From Hanstruepera neustonica (lineage in GTDB: Bacteria; Bacteroidota; Bacteroidia; Flavobacteriales; Flavobacteriaceae), in contig NZ_POWF01000002.1 of NCBI RefSeq assembly GCF_002895005.1, forward strand, positions 248,001-312,000: a DNA stretch of 64,000 bases. The letters are read 5' to 3'. The translations under genes were made by a program, and so were the position numbers. Below are positions 45,271 to 54,483 of the stretch, in pieces; within the stretch, counting starts at the first letter, position 1; each line of letters opens with the position of its first letter. The notes beneath the pieces were generated by a model. The model saw only the letters and a list, made by a program, of their open reading frames with translations, had not been told where the DNA came from and made no database searches.

Positions 45271-46830
45271 ATGAAAAAATTAAACATGCTTTTTTTGCTA
45301 GCATTAGTTCCTTTGCTGGCAGTTTCGCAAAACAACAAAAAACCCAATATTCTAGTGATTTGGGGAGATGATATTGGCACATGGAATATTAGCCATAATA
45401 ACAGAGGTATGATGGGTTATAGGACACCCAATATTGATCGTATAGCCAAAGAAGGTGTTGGCTTTACAGATTATTATGCACAGCAATCTTGTACAGCGGG
45501 CCGTGCCGCTTTTATTGGTGGTGTAGTACCTGTTAGAACAGGAATGACCAAAGTTGGTATGCCTGGTGCTCAAGAAGGCTGGCAAAAAACGGATGTCACT
45601 ATGGCAACCGTTCTTAAAAGTCAAGGCTATGCTACTGGTCAATTTGGAAAAAACCATCAAGGCGATCGTGACGAGCACTTGCCTACCATGCATGGTTTTG
45701 ATGAGTTCTTTGGAAATTTATATCATTTAAACGCTGAAGAAGAACCAGAAAACTTTGATTATCCTGGTGATATGGTCTTAAAAGACGGACAAACCTTCAG
45801 AGAAAAGTTCGGGCCACGTGGTGTTATTCATAGCTGGGCAGATGGTAAAGGCGGACAACGTATTGAAGATACAGGTCCATTGACCAAAAAACGTATGGAG
45901 AATGTAGATTATGAAACTCTCGAAGCTGCTAAAGCATTTATTAAAAAACAGGTAGAGTCAGGAAAGCCTTTTTTCACTTGGTGGAATGCTACTAGAATGC
46001 ACTTTCGCACACACGTAAAAGACGACATGCGTAACCCTGGACATGATGAATATACCGATGGGATGATTGAACACGATATGCATGTGGGGCAACTATTGGA
46101 CTTACTGGATGAATTAGGCATAGCCGATAATACGGTGGTTATGTATTCTACCGATAATGGACCACATTACAATACATGGCCAGATGCAGGAACAACACCT
46201 TTTCACGGTGAGAAAAATAGCAGTTGGGAAGGAGCCTTTAGAGTGCCTGCATTTGTAAAATGGCCAGGACATTTCCCAGAAAATGTAACCTTAAATGGTA
46301 TTGTGGCTCATGAAGATTGGTTGCCAACCTTTGCAGCCATTGCTGGAAATTCAAACATCAAAGATCAATTAGCTAAAGGCACTACCTTAAATGGCAGAAG
46401 CTATAAAAATCATATTGACGGATACAATCAATTAGATTACCTGACTGGCAAAGCAAAAGAATCACCACGAGAGGGTTTTATTTATGTAGATGATGGTGGG
46501 TCTATTGCAGCCTTACGTTATGGAGATTGGAAAGCCATGTTTTTAGAAAATAGAGCAAGACAACTGCAGATTTGGCTGGAGCCTTTTGTGGAGTTAAGAG
46601 CACCATTATTATTCAATCTGCGCCGTGACCCATTTGAAAAAGCTTATGAAGGATCCAACACATATTATGATTGGTATATTGATAGAGCTTATATCTTAAT
46701 AGCCATACAAAGTTATGCTTTTAATTTCTTGTCTACTTTCAAAGATTACCCACCCAGTCAAACTGCTGGAGATTGGAGTTTAGGCAAAGTTGAAAAGCAA
46801 ATTGAAGAAATGGTCACAAAAAGTAATTAA
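45271..46830 (+). CDS. Exported sulfatase with CTAGR maturation motif
   Basis: A 519-residue sulfatase with a signal peptide ending at about LAVSQ. The formylglycine motif CTAGR (Cys74) fits the type I consensus C-x-P/A-x-R, and the metal-binding Asp33-Asp34 are in IWGDDIGTW. Further motifs FGKNHQGDRDEHLPT and YSTDNGPHYNTWPDAG are those of the alkaline-phosphatase superfamily sulfatases. The Cys must be oxidised to formylglycine, which the FGE at 51194 could do. The natural substrate is unknown. A terminator follows. Confidence 0.92.
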   Translation: MKKLNMLFLLALVPLLAVSQNNKKPNILVIWGDDIGTWNISHNNRGMMGYRTPNIDRIAKEGVGFTDYYAQQSCTAGRAAFIGGVVPVRTGMTKVGMPGAQEGWQKTDVTMATVLKSQGYATGQFGKNHQGDRDEHLPTMHGFDEFFGNLYHLNAEEEPENFDYPGDMVLKDGQTFREKFGPRGVIHSWADGKGGQRIEDTGPLTKKRMENVDYETLEAAKAFIKKQVESGKPFFTWWNATRMHFRTHVKDDMRNPGHDEYTDGMIEHDMHVGQLLDLLDELGIADNTVVMYSTDNGPHYNTWPDAGTTPFHGEKNSSWEGAFRVPAFVKWPGHFPENVTLNGIVAHEDWLPTFAAIAGNSNIKDQLAKGTTLNGRSYKNHIDGYNQLDYLTGKAKESPREGFIYVDDGGSIAALRYGDWKAMFLENRARQLQIWLEPFVELRAPLLFNLRRDPFEKAYEGSNTYYDWYIDRAYILIAIQSYAFNFLSTFKDYPPSQTAGDWSLGKVEKQIEEMVTKSN

Positions 46831-46845
46831 CTAAAACTTTAGAAG

Positions 46846-46876
46846 AGCTGTGTCATTAAATGGCACAGCTTTTTTA
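46846..46876 (+). terminator. Terminator after the first sulfatase gene
   Basis: Stem AGCTGTGTCA / TGGCACAGCT with one wobble pair, followed by TTTTTTATTT. The long frame of the next gene begins inside it, which argues for its later start at 46893. Confidence 0.85.
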
Positions 46877-46892
46877 TTTAAAACCATTTGTT

Positions 46893-47939
46893 ATGAAAAT
46901 TAAAAATCTCGTTTCAATATTATTGATAACAATAATAGCTTTTGGATGTAAAAATAATACTACGAATGGTATTGTTGTTTCTGGTGATAATATTGAAGTT
47001 TATAAAGAAGAAGTTTCAGACCCTCTACCCTCTTGGAATGAAAGCAATAGCAAATCTGCAATAATAGCATTTGTTGAGGATGTTACTAATTCTAACAGCG
47101 CAAATTTTATCCCTATCCCAGACCGAATAGCCACCTTTGATAACGACGGTAACCTATGGAGTGAGCAACCAGCTTATTTTCAGTTGTTTTTTGCCATTGA
47201 CAGAGTCAAAGCATTGGCTCCCGAACATCCAGAATGGAAAGACCAACAACCCTATAAAGCCATTTTAGAAGATGATATGAAAGCCTTAATGGAGTCTGGA
47301 ATGAAAGGTATTGTTGAAATCATTATGGCTACTCATGCTGGAGTTACCGTAGAGGAGTTTGATTCCATTGTGAAAGATTGGGTTAAAAATGCTAAACACC
47401 CAACAAAAAACGTAGGCTATAATGAATTAGTTTATCAACCTATGTTAGAATTACTTCAATATTTAAGAGCTAATGATTTCAAAACGTATATTGTTTCTGG
47501 CGGTGGTGTAGACTTTATGAGAGCCATAGTCACAGAGGTATATGGTATCCCAAATGAACAAATTTTAGGCAGTCGCGTAAAAACCGAGTATGATTATAAT
47601 AATGGAAACCCAATCATTAAAAGATTACCTGGTTTAGATTATAATGATGACAAGGAAGGCAAACCCTTAAACATTCAAAAAATTATTGGTAAAAAACCGG
47701 TTTTTGCTTCAGGCAATTCTGATGGTGACTTACAAATGATGCAATGGACAGATTCCAATTCATATAAGTCATTTCAATTGTACTTGCACCATACCGATGC
47801 CGAACGCGAATGGGCTTACGACAGAGAATCCCACATTGGACAATTAAACAAAGGGCTTGATGAAGCTCTAGAAAAAGGTTGGACAATAATTGACATGAAA
47901 AATGATTGGAAGGTAATTTATCCTTTCGAATTAAAATAA
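46893..47939 (+). CDS. HAD-superfamily hydrolase, lipoprotein
   Basis: A 348-residue protein with a lipobox AFGC (Cys19), so it is predicted to be anchored in the outer membrane or on the periplasmic side. The HAD nucleophile motif is ATFDNDGN (Asp83, Asp85), with Asn in place of the usual Thr after Gly. The later motifs are SGGG in YIVSGGGVDFM and GNSDGDLQMM for the Mg site. HAD enzymes are phosphatases or related, but the substrate is not evident. I start at 46893: the upstream ATG at 46860 would translate the terminator. It precedes the Crp-type gene by 10 bases. Confidence 0.85.
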   Translation: MKIKNLVSILLITIIAFGCKNNTTNGIVVSGDNIEVYKEEVSDPLPSWNESNSKSAIIAFVEDVTNSNSANFIPIPDRIATFDNDGNLWSEQPAYFQLFFAIDRVKALAPEHPEWKDQQPYKAILEDDMKALMESGMKGIVEIIMATHAGVTVEEFDSIVKDWVKNAKHPTKNVGYNELVYQPMLELLQYLRANDFKTYIVSGGGVDFMRAIVTEVYGIPNEQILGSRVKTEYDYNNGNPIIKRLPGLDYNDDKEGKPLNIQKIIGKKPVFASGNSDGDLQMMQWTDSNSYKSFQLYLHHTDAEREWAYDRESHIGQLNKGLDEALEKGWTIIDMKNDWKVIYPFELK

Positions 47940-47949
47940 ACACTTAATT

Positions 47950-48540
47950 ATGACGCTTTCAAAATCAGAGATAAAACATCTGGTTAAAACATTTTACCCC
48001 TATTTAAAAAACAAAGAAGTTGATATCTTTCTTAAAATGTCCAAATATGACATTTATAAAAACAAGGAAATAATTCAAAAAAGTGGACGAACTGATAAAA
48101 ATGTTTTTTTAATACTTGAAGGTTCCTCCCGAGCATACAGCATTGATGAAAATGGTCAAGAACGTATTTACCATATTAGATCAAAAGGATACATTTTTGG
48201 AGACCCTAGGGTATTTAGTAATCAAGTTCAAATATTAAACACGGAAGCTATTGGAGAAACTCATGTTTTGAAATTTGACATTGAAAGATTGGAGTCTATT
48301 GGATATGATAACCCGGAAATCATGAACATGTATTTGAATATTCTAAAAGAAATCATTCAAGCATTTTCACACAGAATCCACACATTTGTTTCCATGAACT
48401 CTGAAGAGCGTTATTTAGATTTAGTGGATATGAACCCACTGTATCTTGAATCAACATTTGATAAACACATTGCCAGTTTTCTAGGTATTAAACCTTTAAC
48501 ATTACATCGTATCAAAAAAAAACTAAAAGTTATCAAATGA
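47950..48540 (+). CDS. Crp/Fnr-family transcriptional regulator
   Basis: A 196-residue regulator with an N-terminal cyclic-nucleotide-type beta-roll (ILEGSSRAYSIDENGQERIYHIRSKGYIFGD, in part) and a C-terminal helical part that ends with a helix-turn-helix (IASFLGIKPLTLHRIKKKL). It has no Fnr-type iron-sulfur cysteines, so it is not an oxygen sensor of that kind. It is placed 10 bases after the HAD gene and 66 before the second sulfatase, and may control them. A TGACATC-N11-GGTGTCA site before the aquaporin gene is a possible target. Confidence 0.85.
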   Translation: MTLSKSEIKHLVKTFYPYLKNKEVDIFLKMSKYDIYKNKEIIQKSGRTDKNVFLILEGSSRAYSIDENGQERIYHIRSKGYIFGDPRVFSNQVQILNTEAIGETHVLKFDIERLESIGYDNPEIMNMYLNILKEIIQAFSHRIHTFVSMNSEERYLDLVDMNPLYLESTFDKHIASFLGIKPLTLHRIKKKLKVIK

Positions 48541-48606
48541 TATTTTTTTAAATAGGGCTTTACACTAATTTTACACAGCTTAAATTAATCACATTAATAA
48601 CCAAAA

Positions 48607-51057
48607 ATGAAAAATCAAAAACAAACAAAGTTTAATGTTTTCCATACATTAATTTTGACATTTTGCTTAACAATTATCGTTTCTTGTAACACAAAGCAAG
48701 AAACAGCAGAAACCAAAACCACCACAACAGATGATGGTTTTAAAGGAAAAATAGCTCTAGACATTCGTGATTCAGAATCCGATTGGTCAGCATACACACC
48801 AAAATCAGCACCAGAAGGCGCACCTAATATTCTATTCATACTTTATGATGATACGGGATTAGGAGCTTGGTCTCCTTATGGCGGACGCATCAATATGCCA
48901 ACCATGGATCGTTTGGCAGCCAACGGATTAACGTACACCCAATGGCACACCACAGCATTGTGTTCACCAACCCGTTCAACCATTTTAACAGGTAGAAACC
49001 ACCATTTAAACGGTATGGCTTCCATCACAGAAACTGCTGATGGATTCCCAGGATCAAATGGTCGTGTTCCAGATGATTGTGCACCATTTGCGCAAATTTT
49101 GAGAGATAACGGTTGGAGTACGTTTTGGATAGGTAAAAACCATAATGTTCCAGAACAGGATGTTGCACCTGGTGGTAGCCGTGCAGAATGGCCAACCCAA
49201 ATTGGGTTTGACCGTTTTTATGGTTTCCTAGGAGGCGAAACCAACAACTGGTATCCAGATTTAGTTGAAGACAATCATTTTATAGAAGCTCCTGCTACTC
49301 CAGAAGAAGGTTATCATTTATCTAAAGATTTGGCTGATCAAGCTATCAGAATGTTACGTGATAAAAATGCAACCAATCCATCAAAACCATTCTATATGTG
49401 GTTTAATCCAGGTGCCAACCATGCACCTCACCACTCGCCTGCTGAATATACGGCCAAGTACAAAGGCATGTTTGATGATGGTTACGATGCTTATCGTGAT
49501 TGGGTAGTAAAACGTATGAAAGAGAAAGGCATTCTTCCTGAAAATACTGGTATGGCAGATTTTAATCCAATGCCTGAAGATATGGCTAATCCAGGAGATT
49601 ATGTGCGCCCTTGGGATGAATTAAATGCTGACGAGAAAAAACTATTCTCAAGAATGGCTGAAGTATATGCTGGTTTTTCAGAGTATACAGATGCCCAAGT
49701 TGGCAGAGTCATTGATTATTTAGAAGAAACCGGACAATTGGAAAACACCATTGTACTTTATGCAGCTGACAATGGTGCATCTGGAGAAGGAAGTCCAAAC
49801 GGTTCTGTAAACGAAAATAAATTTTTTAATGGTTACCCTGATGAACTATCAGAAAACATGAAGTATTTAGATGTTCTCGGAGGGCCAGATACTTATAATC
49901 ACTTCCCTACTGGTTGGGCTGCAGCATTTTCGGCACCTTTTAAAATGTTTAAGCGTTATTCGCAATATGCTGGTGGTACCAATGACCCATTAGTAATTTC
50001 TTGGCCAAAAGGTATAAAAGCCAAAGGTGAAATTCGTCATCAATATCATCATTCAACTGATATTGTACCAACATTATTGGAAGCCTGCGGTATTGAAATG
50101 CCAAAGGTATACAATGGTGTAGAGCAAACGCCACTTTCTGGTGTTTCCATGGTTTATTCTTTTGATGCAGAACCAGATGCTCCAACTCAAAAAGAAGTGC
50201 AGTACTATTGCATGCTTGGAACCAGAGGTATTTGGAAAGATGGCTGGAAGGCAGCAGCAGTTCACGCACCAATATCTGGAAAAGGAAATTTTGATAAAGA
50301 TGTTTGGGAATTATACCATGTGGCTGAAGATCGTTCAGAAACTAACAATCTAGCAGAAGAAAACCCTGAAAAATTACAAGAATTGATTGATGAATGGTTT
50401 AAACAAGCTGAAATTAACAAAGTATTGCCTTTAGATGATAGAGGTGCAGCCGAACTATTAACTGTTGAGAGACCATCTCAAGAGGCTAAAAAAGATAGAT
50501 ATATCTACTATCCTAATACAGCTCCGGTTCCTGAAGGTGTGGCAGTAAATATAAGAGGTCGAAACTACAAAATCTTGGCCAATGTTGAAATAACCGATCC
50601 TAATGCTTCAGGTGTTATTTTTGCTCATGGTTCTCGCTTTGGAGGTCATGCGCTTTTCATCAAAGACAAAAAATTGCATTATGTATATAATTTCTTGGGC
50701 ATTAAACCAGAACAGGTATTTGTTTCCAATACAACCTTAAAACCTGGAAAATATACTTTAGGAATGGAATTCGTAAAGGAAAACCGAGGTGAATATGGTG
50801 AGTCATTGGGGAATACCAAATTATACATTAATGAAGAAGTTGTTGCCGAAGGTCCAATGCGCACACAACCTGCTAAATTCACCTTATCTGGTGATGGCTT
50901 GTGTGTAGGATATGATAGTGGTGATAATGTGAGTAATTTATATAAATCTCCAGGAGAGTTTGAAGGCGGAATCATACAAGCAGTTGGAGTTACAGTTGAA
51001 GGAACTCCTTATATGGATCTAGAAGCTGAAGCCAAACGCTTAATGATGAGTCAGTAG
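48607..51057 (+). CDS. Large arylsulfatase lipoprotein with CSPTR motif
   Basis: An 816-residue sulfatase, much longer than the first, with a lipobox IVSC (Cys27). The metal-binding Asp81-Asp82 are in LYDDTGLG, and the formylglycine motif is CSPTR (Cys119) followed by STILTGRNHH. The catalytic domain ends near residue 620; the extra C-terminal 190 residues look like a beta-sandwich that might bind a ligand. Size and motifs resemble the long bacterial arylsulfatases of the AtsA/AtsD type, but the substrate is unknown. Its Cys needs the FGE encoded 137 bases downstream. Confidence 0.92.
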   Translation: MKNQKQTKFNVFHTLILTFCLTIIVSCNTKQETAETKTTTTDDGFKGKIALDIRDSESDWSAYTPKSAPEGAPNILFILYDDTGLGAWSPYGGRINMPTMDRLAANGLTYTQWHTTALCSPTRSTILTGRNHHLNGMASITETADGFPGSNGRVPDDCAPFAQILRDNGWSTFWIGKNHNVPEQDVAPGGSRAEWPTQIGFDRFYGFLGGETNNWYPDLVEDNHFIEAPATPEEGYHLSKDLADQAIRMLRDKNATNPSKPFYMWFNPGANHAPHHSPAEYTAKYKGMFDDGYDAYRDWVVKRMKEKGILPENTGMADFNPMPEDMANPGDYVRPWDELNADEKKLFSRMAEVYAGFSEYTDAQVGRVIDYLEETGQLENTIVLYAADNGASGEGSPNGSVNENKFFNGYPDELSENMKYLDVLGGPDTYNHFPTGWAAAFSAPFKMFKRYSQYAGGTNDPLVISWPKGIKAKGEIRHQYHHSTDIVPTLLEACGIEMPKVYNGVEQTPLSGVSMVYSFDAEPDAPTQKEVQYYCMLGTRGIWKDGWKAAAVHAPISGKGNFDKDVWELYHVAEDRSETNNLAEENPEKLQELIDEWFKQAEINKVLPLDDRGAAELLTVERPSQEAKKDRYIYYPNTAPVPEGVAVNIRGRNYKILANVEITDPNASGVIFAHGSRFGGHALFIKDKKLHYVYNFLGIKPEQVFVSNTTLKPGKYTLGMEFVKENRGEYGESLGNTKLYINEEVVAEGPMRTQPAKFTLSGDGLCVGYDSGDNVSNLYKSPGEFEGGIIQAVGVTVEGTPYMDLEAEAKRLMMSQ

Positions 51058-51081
51058 TTTGTGTTAATTAATAGCAGTTTT

Positions 51082-51119
51082 AAAGGGAATAATACCATAG
51101 TGTTTATTCCCTTTTTTAT
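51082..51119 (+). terminator. Terminator after the large arylsulfatase gene
   Basis: Perfect 11-bp stem AAAGGGAATAA / TTATTCCCTTT with an 11-base loop, followed by a T run. The FGE gene lies beyond it, so it may have its own promoter (TATCTTTA at 51169-51176). Confidence 0.9.
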
Positions 51120-51193
51120 TTAACGTGACTTTTTCATTAAATTATTTTTAAGCCTTACAGTTAGATAGTATCTTTAATCACTTATTTTATTTT

Positions 51194-52261
51194 ATGAGAC
51201 CTTATCTTTATTTTATTGTGGTATATGCAATGTTGGTATTTAGTTGCAAAAATGATTCTTCAAAAACCAATCCGATTTCCGAAACTTCTCCACAGGTTAA
51301 AACCGTCAGTGCTCCAAAAGGGATGGTTTATATTCCCGGAGGTACATTTACTATGGGTAGTAGTGAAGCCTATGCTGAAAAAGACGAAGGTCCCGAAGTA
51401 TTGGTAAAAGTAGATCCATTTTTTATGGATGAAACCGAAGTAACCAATGCTCAATTTACAAAATTTGTTAATGAAACAGGTTACGTGACTGTTTCAGAAA
51501 GACCTGTGGATTGGGAGCAAATAAAAAAAGACCTGCCTTCTGGCACACCAAAACCACATGACTCGTTATTGCAACCTGGATCACTGGTTTTTTCCCCACC
51601 TTCAGATGCTGTTAATTTAAACGATTACAGTCAATGGTGGCGATGGGTGAATGGTGCCGACTGGAAACACCCTCAAGGTCCTAATAGCTCCATTGAAGGC
51701 AAAGACAATCATCCTGTGGTTCACATTGCCTATGAAGATGCCCAAGCCTTTGCAAAATGGGCTGGAAAACGTTTACCAACAGAGGCTGAATGGGAATTCG
51801 CATCCAGAGGTTCAGACAATAACAATCAATTTGTTTGGGGCAAGGAATTAACGCCTCAAGGAACCTATTTAGCAAATTTTTTTCAAGGAGATTTCCCTCA
51901 TAATAACACACAGAAAGATGGTTTTGAAACTTCTGCTCCTGTTAAATCCTTTCCTGCCAATATTTTTGGACTTTATGATATGATTGGAAATGTTTGGGAA
52001 TGGACTAGTGATTGGTATCGTCCTGATACTAAAAAACTGTACTTATCTAACGGTACAAAATTATGTTATAATCCAACAGGTCCGGAAAGTAGCTTTGACC
52101 CTAATGATCCCTATGTGACTCAAAAACGCGTAATTAAAGGTGGGTCCTTTTTGTGTAGTGAACAATATTGTTCCAATTACCGTTCAACATCCCGAATGGC
52201 TACCTCTACCGATTCTGGCCAAAACCACTTGGGTTTTAGATGCGTTCAAGATATTAAATAA
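51194..52261 (+). CDS. Formylglycine-generating enzyme, exported lipoprotein
   Basis: FGE oxidises the active-site Cys of sulfatases to formylglycine, using oxygen and copper. The 355-residue protein has the SUMF1 fold with KRLPTEAEWEFASRG, NVWEWTSDWY and the active-site segment GGSFLCSEQYCSNYR. The two cysteines (Cys321 and Cys326) sit where the reactive pair is in FGE, which GldK lacks. A lipobox VFSC (Cys18) marks it as a lipoprotein, so it would act after export. It follows the large arylsulfatase with only a terminator between. This is a real FGE candidate, not merely an FGE-fold protein. Confidence 0.9.
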   Translation: MRPYLYFIVVYAMLVFSCKNDSSKTNPISETSPQVKTVSAPKGMVYIPGGTFTMGSSEAYAEKDEGPEVLVKVDPFFMDETEVTNAQFTKFVNETGYVTVSERPVDWEQIKKDLPSGTPKPHDSLLQPGSLVFSPPSDAVNLNDYSQWWRWVNGADWKHPQGPNSSIEGKDNHPVVHIAYEDAQAFAKWAGKRLPTEAEWEFASRGSDNNNQFVWGKELTPQGTYLANFFQGDFPHNNTQKDGFETSAPVKSFPANIFGLYDMIGNVWEWTSDWYRPDTKKLYLSNGTKLCYNPTGPESSFDPNDPYVTQKRVIKGGSFLCSEQYCSNYRSTSRMATSTDSGQNHLGFRCVQDIK

Positions 52262-52309
52262 GCCTCTCATTTTTAGTTGTTTAATAATTAAAAATAAACT
52301 AATTTTAAG

Positions 52310-52342
52310 TGACATCAATACCATATCGGTGTCATAACTTTA
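52310..52342 (+). promoter_or_regulatory. Possible operator and -7 box before aqpZ
   Basis: An inverted repeat TGACATC (52310-52316) N11 GGTGTCA (52328-52334), 6 of 7 bases matching, lies directly before a TAACTTTA box (52335-52342) that could be a -7 element. A bound regulator would cover the polymerase site. The regulator is not identified. Confidence 0.45.
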
Positions 52343-52363
52343 TACTAATTAAACAATTAACTT

Positions 52364-53053
52364 ATGAAAAAACTTTTAGCAGAATTTATTGGAACCCTAT
52401 GGCTTGTCCTTGGTGGATGTGGCAGTGCTGTATTAGCTGCTGGCATACCTGATTTAGGTATTGGATTTGCCGGTGTAGCACTGGCTTTTGGTTTAACTGT
52501 CTTAACTGGTGCATATGCTTTAGGGCATATTTCAGGAGCCCATTTTAACCCAGCCGTTTCTATAGGATTATGGATGGGTGGCAGATTTGATGGGAAAGAA
52601 TTACCAGGTTACATTGTGTCACAAGTACTAGGCGGGCTAGCTGGTGCTGGTCTTTTGTATTTAATGGCTACTGGTATTGATTCATTTAGTCTATCTGATG
52701 GCTTTGCAGCTAATGGCTTCGGAGAGCACTCTCCTATGGGCTATGATATGACATCCGCTTTAGTTACGGAAATTGTCATGACATTCATGTTCTTGATTGT
52801 CATTTTAGGGGCAACCCATAAAAATGCCTCTCCTGGTTTTGCTGGATTAGCCATTGGTTTAGCATTGACTTTAATACATCTTATCAGTATTCCGGTTACC
52901 AATACATCCGTGAACCCTGCTAGAAGTACCAGTCAGGCATTGTTTGTAGGCGATTGGGCAACAGGTCAGTTATGGTTATTCTGGGTAGCACCTATCGTTG
53001 GAGCTATTCTCGCTGGAATCGTTTATAAATATTTGGCTCCAAATCAAGACTAA
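52364..53053 (+). CDS. aqpZ: Aquaporin Z
   Basis: AqpZ is a water channel of the inner membrane. The 229-residue protein has six helices and the two NPA boxes: HFNPAVS (Asn62) and SVNPARS near residue 186. The first box is preceded by GHISGAH, which is typical of the AqpZ group. It is separated from the FGE gene by 102 bases with its own putative operator and -7 box, so it may be controlled independently. It may help cells cope with osmotic change, but the reason for its place near the sulfatases is not clear. Confidence 0.95.
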   Translation: MKKLLAEFIGTLWLVLGGCGSAVLAAGIPDLGIGFAGVALAFGLTVLTGAYALGHISGAHFNPAVSIGLWMGGRFDGKELPGYIVSQVLGGLAGAGLLYLMATGIDSFSLSDGFAANGFGEHSPMGYDMTSALVTEIVMTFMFLIVILGATHKNASPGFAGLAIGLALTLIHLISIPVTNTSVNPARSTSQALFVGDWATGQLWLFWVAPIVGAILAGIVYKYLAPNQD

Positions 53054-53069
53054 CAAATTTTTTCTCAAT

Positions 53070-53102
53070 AAAAAAGGCTGGAAATATCCAGCCTTTTTTT
53101 AT
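53070..53102. terminator. Bidirectional terminator between aqpZ and gldC
   Basis: Perfect 12-bp stem AAAAAAGGCTGG / CCAGCCTTTTTT with A and T runs on both sides, placed between two convergent genes. Confidence 0.9.
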
Positions 53103-53431
53103 TTTTTGAGTTCTAACTTTTCAGCAAAATAATCGCAAAAGTCCTTCATGGTTGCCGTCATTTTTTCGTCTTGTGTAGCTCTGTTAAATGTATCACTCAT
53201 AGCCACAAGCGTCTGATGAAAAAACACCTTCATTTCATCAACAGGCATATCTTTTGTCCATAGGTCTATTCGCAGTGTTTCTTGAGATTTGTGATCCCAA
53301 ACAGACAACAGCATCGCTTTGGCTTCTTCATTATTGATACCGCCATCTTCTGCAGTCCAACTTAAATTTTCAGGAATACGATTCTCATCCAATTCTACCG
53401 TTAGTTCTATAGTCGATTTTATATTTGCCAT
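53099..53431 (-). CDS. gldC: Gliding motility protein GldC
   Basis: GldC is a small soluble protein that supports gliding in flavobacteria, probably by stabilising GldB. The 110-residue protein has the expected length, starts with the IKSTIELTVELDENRIPENLSW segment (in part) and contains DLWTKDMPVDEMKVFFHQTL (in part), which I recognise as GldC-like. Its ATG shares a base with the gldB stop (TAATG), so translation is coupled. It ends at the bidirectional terminator. Confidence 0.93.
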   Translation of the reverse strand: MANIKSTIELTVELDENRIPENLSWTAEDGGINNEEAKAMLLSVWDHKSQETLRIDLWTKDMPVDEMKVFFHQTLVAMSDTFNRATQDEKMTATMKDFCDYFAEKLELKK

Positions 53432-54390
53432 TATTTTTGTGGTTTGTATTTTGAATTATTAAAAATTTCTACGGGTTCTTTTGTCATCATATCCTTTAAG
53501 CCAACATCGTTATTAGCCATATAGGACTTTACAATCTGCCAACCAATAAATTGCCCTATTCTACCGGGAGATTCTCTGTCAATCACCTCCAAATAAAACT
53601 TTGAAAAAGGTGCTGGGTTTATAAATCGAGATGGTAATTTGGAATCAGTGCTATACAATAATTCCTTGTCAATAAAATGATTCCAAATAAAAAACTCATT
53701 AGATTTTGCCCACTCCATTTGCTCATCAGTATAACCTATTTTTTGAGCATCTGACTTAAATGGAATCATGATATCCTTAAAATAAAGGAGTTTCCCAAAA
53801 TAAACCATCTCATCTAACAATGTTTTTCGATTAACCTGAAAAGCATATTTTTCAGCATAGGCATTTGCCATATCAACAACCATTTGTTCCCTTTCAAAAT
53901 TTTGTCGTAAATAATGCTGAATACCCTGATAAAACTCATGATCTTTTCCAAGATACGTGTCAATAGAAATTAATACTATCGTATCGGTAGCAATGACTTT
54001 ATTTCTGTAATCAACAGATGATGTTGTGGTGATTACTCTAGGGGTACTAAATTCTGGAAAATAGTACTTCAAGTGCTGAAACAATTTCGTAATATCATCT
54101 TCTTCATCAATAAAATCATCAAAGGCTTTTGTTGATTCTGTTATCAATTCTTGTTGCAAGGTGTCTTGCATTCTCGCAATCCAAAAGGCATCGTCATAGC
54201 GATCTGGAAACATGAAAGGATAAGCCTCTTTTAGCATTGGCAAATCTTTGGCTTCGGCTTCATGCATTGCCATATCAAATCGTTCAACAACGAAATCAAT
54301 ATCAATCTTGGATATTTCAGCCTCAACTTTAGATTCTTGATTACAGGAAAGCAGCATTCCGAAAGAAAATAGTATAATTATAAACCTCAT
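53431..54390 (-). CDS. gldB: Gliding motility lipoprotein GldB
   Basis: GldB is a lipoprotein needed for gliding and for T9SS function in Flavobacterium. The 319-residue protein has a lipobox LLSC in the first 16 residues and a large helical domain with HYLRQNFEREQMVVDMANAY (in part). I use the ATG at 54390; the longer frame from 54489 lacks a signal peptide and reads through the divergent intergenic region. It is the upstream partner of gldC, and is divergent from nadE, an arrangement known in flavobacteria. Confidence 0.93.
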   Translation of the reverse strand: MRFIIILFSFGMLLSCNQESKVEAEISKIDIDFVVERFDMAMHEAEAKDLPMLKEAYPFMFPDRYDDAFWIARMQDTLQQELITESTKAFDDFIDEEDDITKLFQHLKYYFPEFSTPRVITTTSSVDYRNKVIATDTIVLISIDTYLGKDHEFYQGIQHYLRQNFEREQMVVDMANAYAEKYAFQVNRKTLLDEMVYFGKLLYFKDIMIPFKSDAQKIGYTDEQMEWAKSNEFFIWNHFIDKELLYSTDSKLPSRFINPAPFSKFYLEVIDRESPGRIGQFIGWQIVKSYMANNDVGLKDMMTKEPVEIFNNSKYKPQK

Positions 54391-54483
54391 GTTATTGTTC
54401 AAACTATTAATTTTTATAACTAATCTTATTGATTTACTTTTGTGAAGCAAAGGTACATTACTTTGCTTAAAAACCTCTACAAA

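Noticed and set aside
46860-46892. N-terminal extension of the HAD lipoprotein from 46860
   Set aside because: It begins inside a terminator and would move the lipobox away from the N-terminus.
45271-52261. Polysaccharide utilisation locus for a sulfated glycan
   Set aside because: No SusC/SusD, lyase or glycoside hydrolase is present in or near the sulfatase block.
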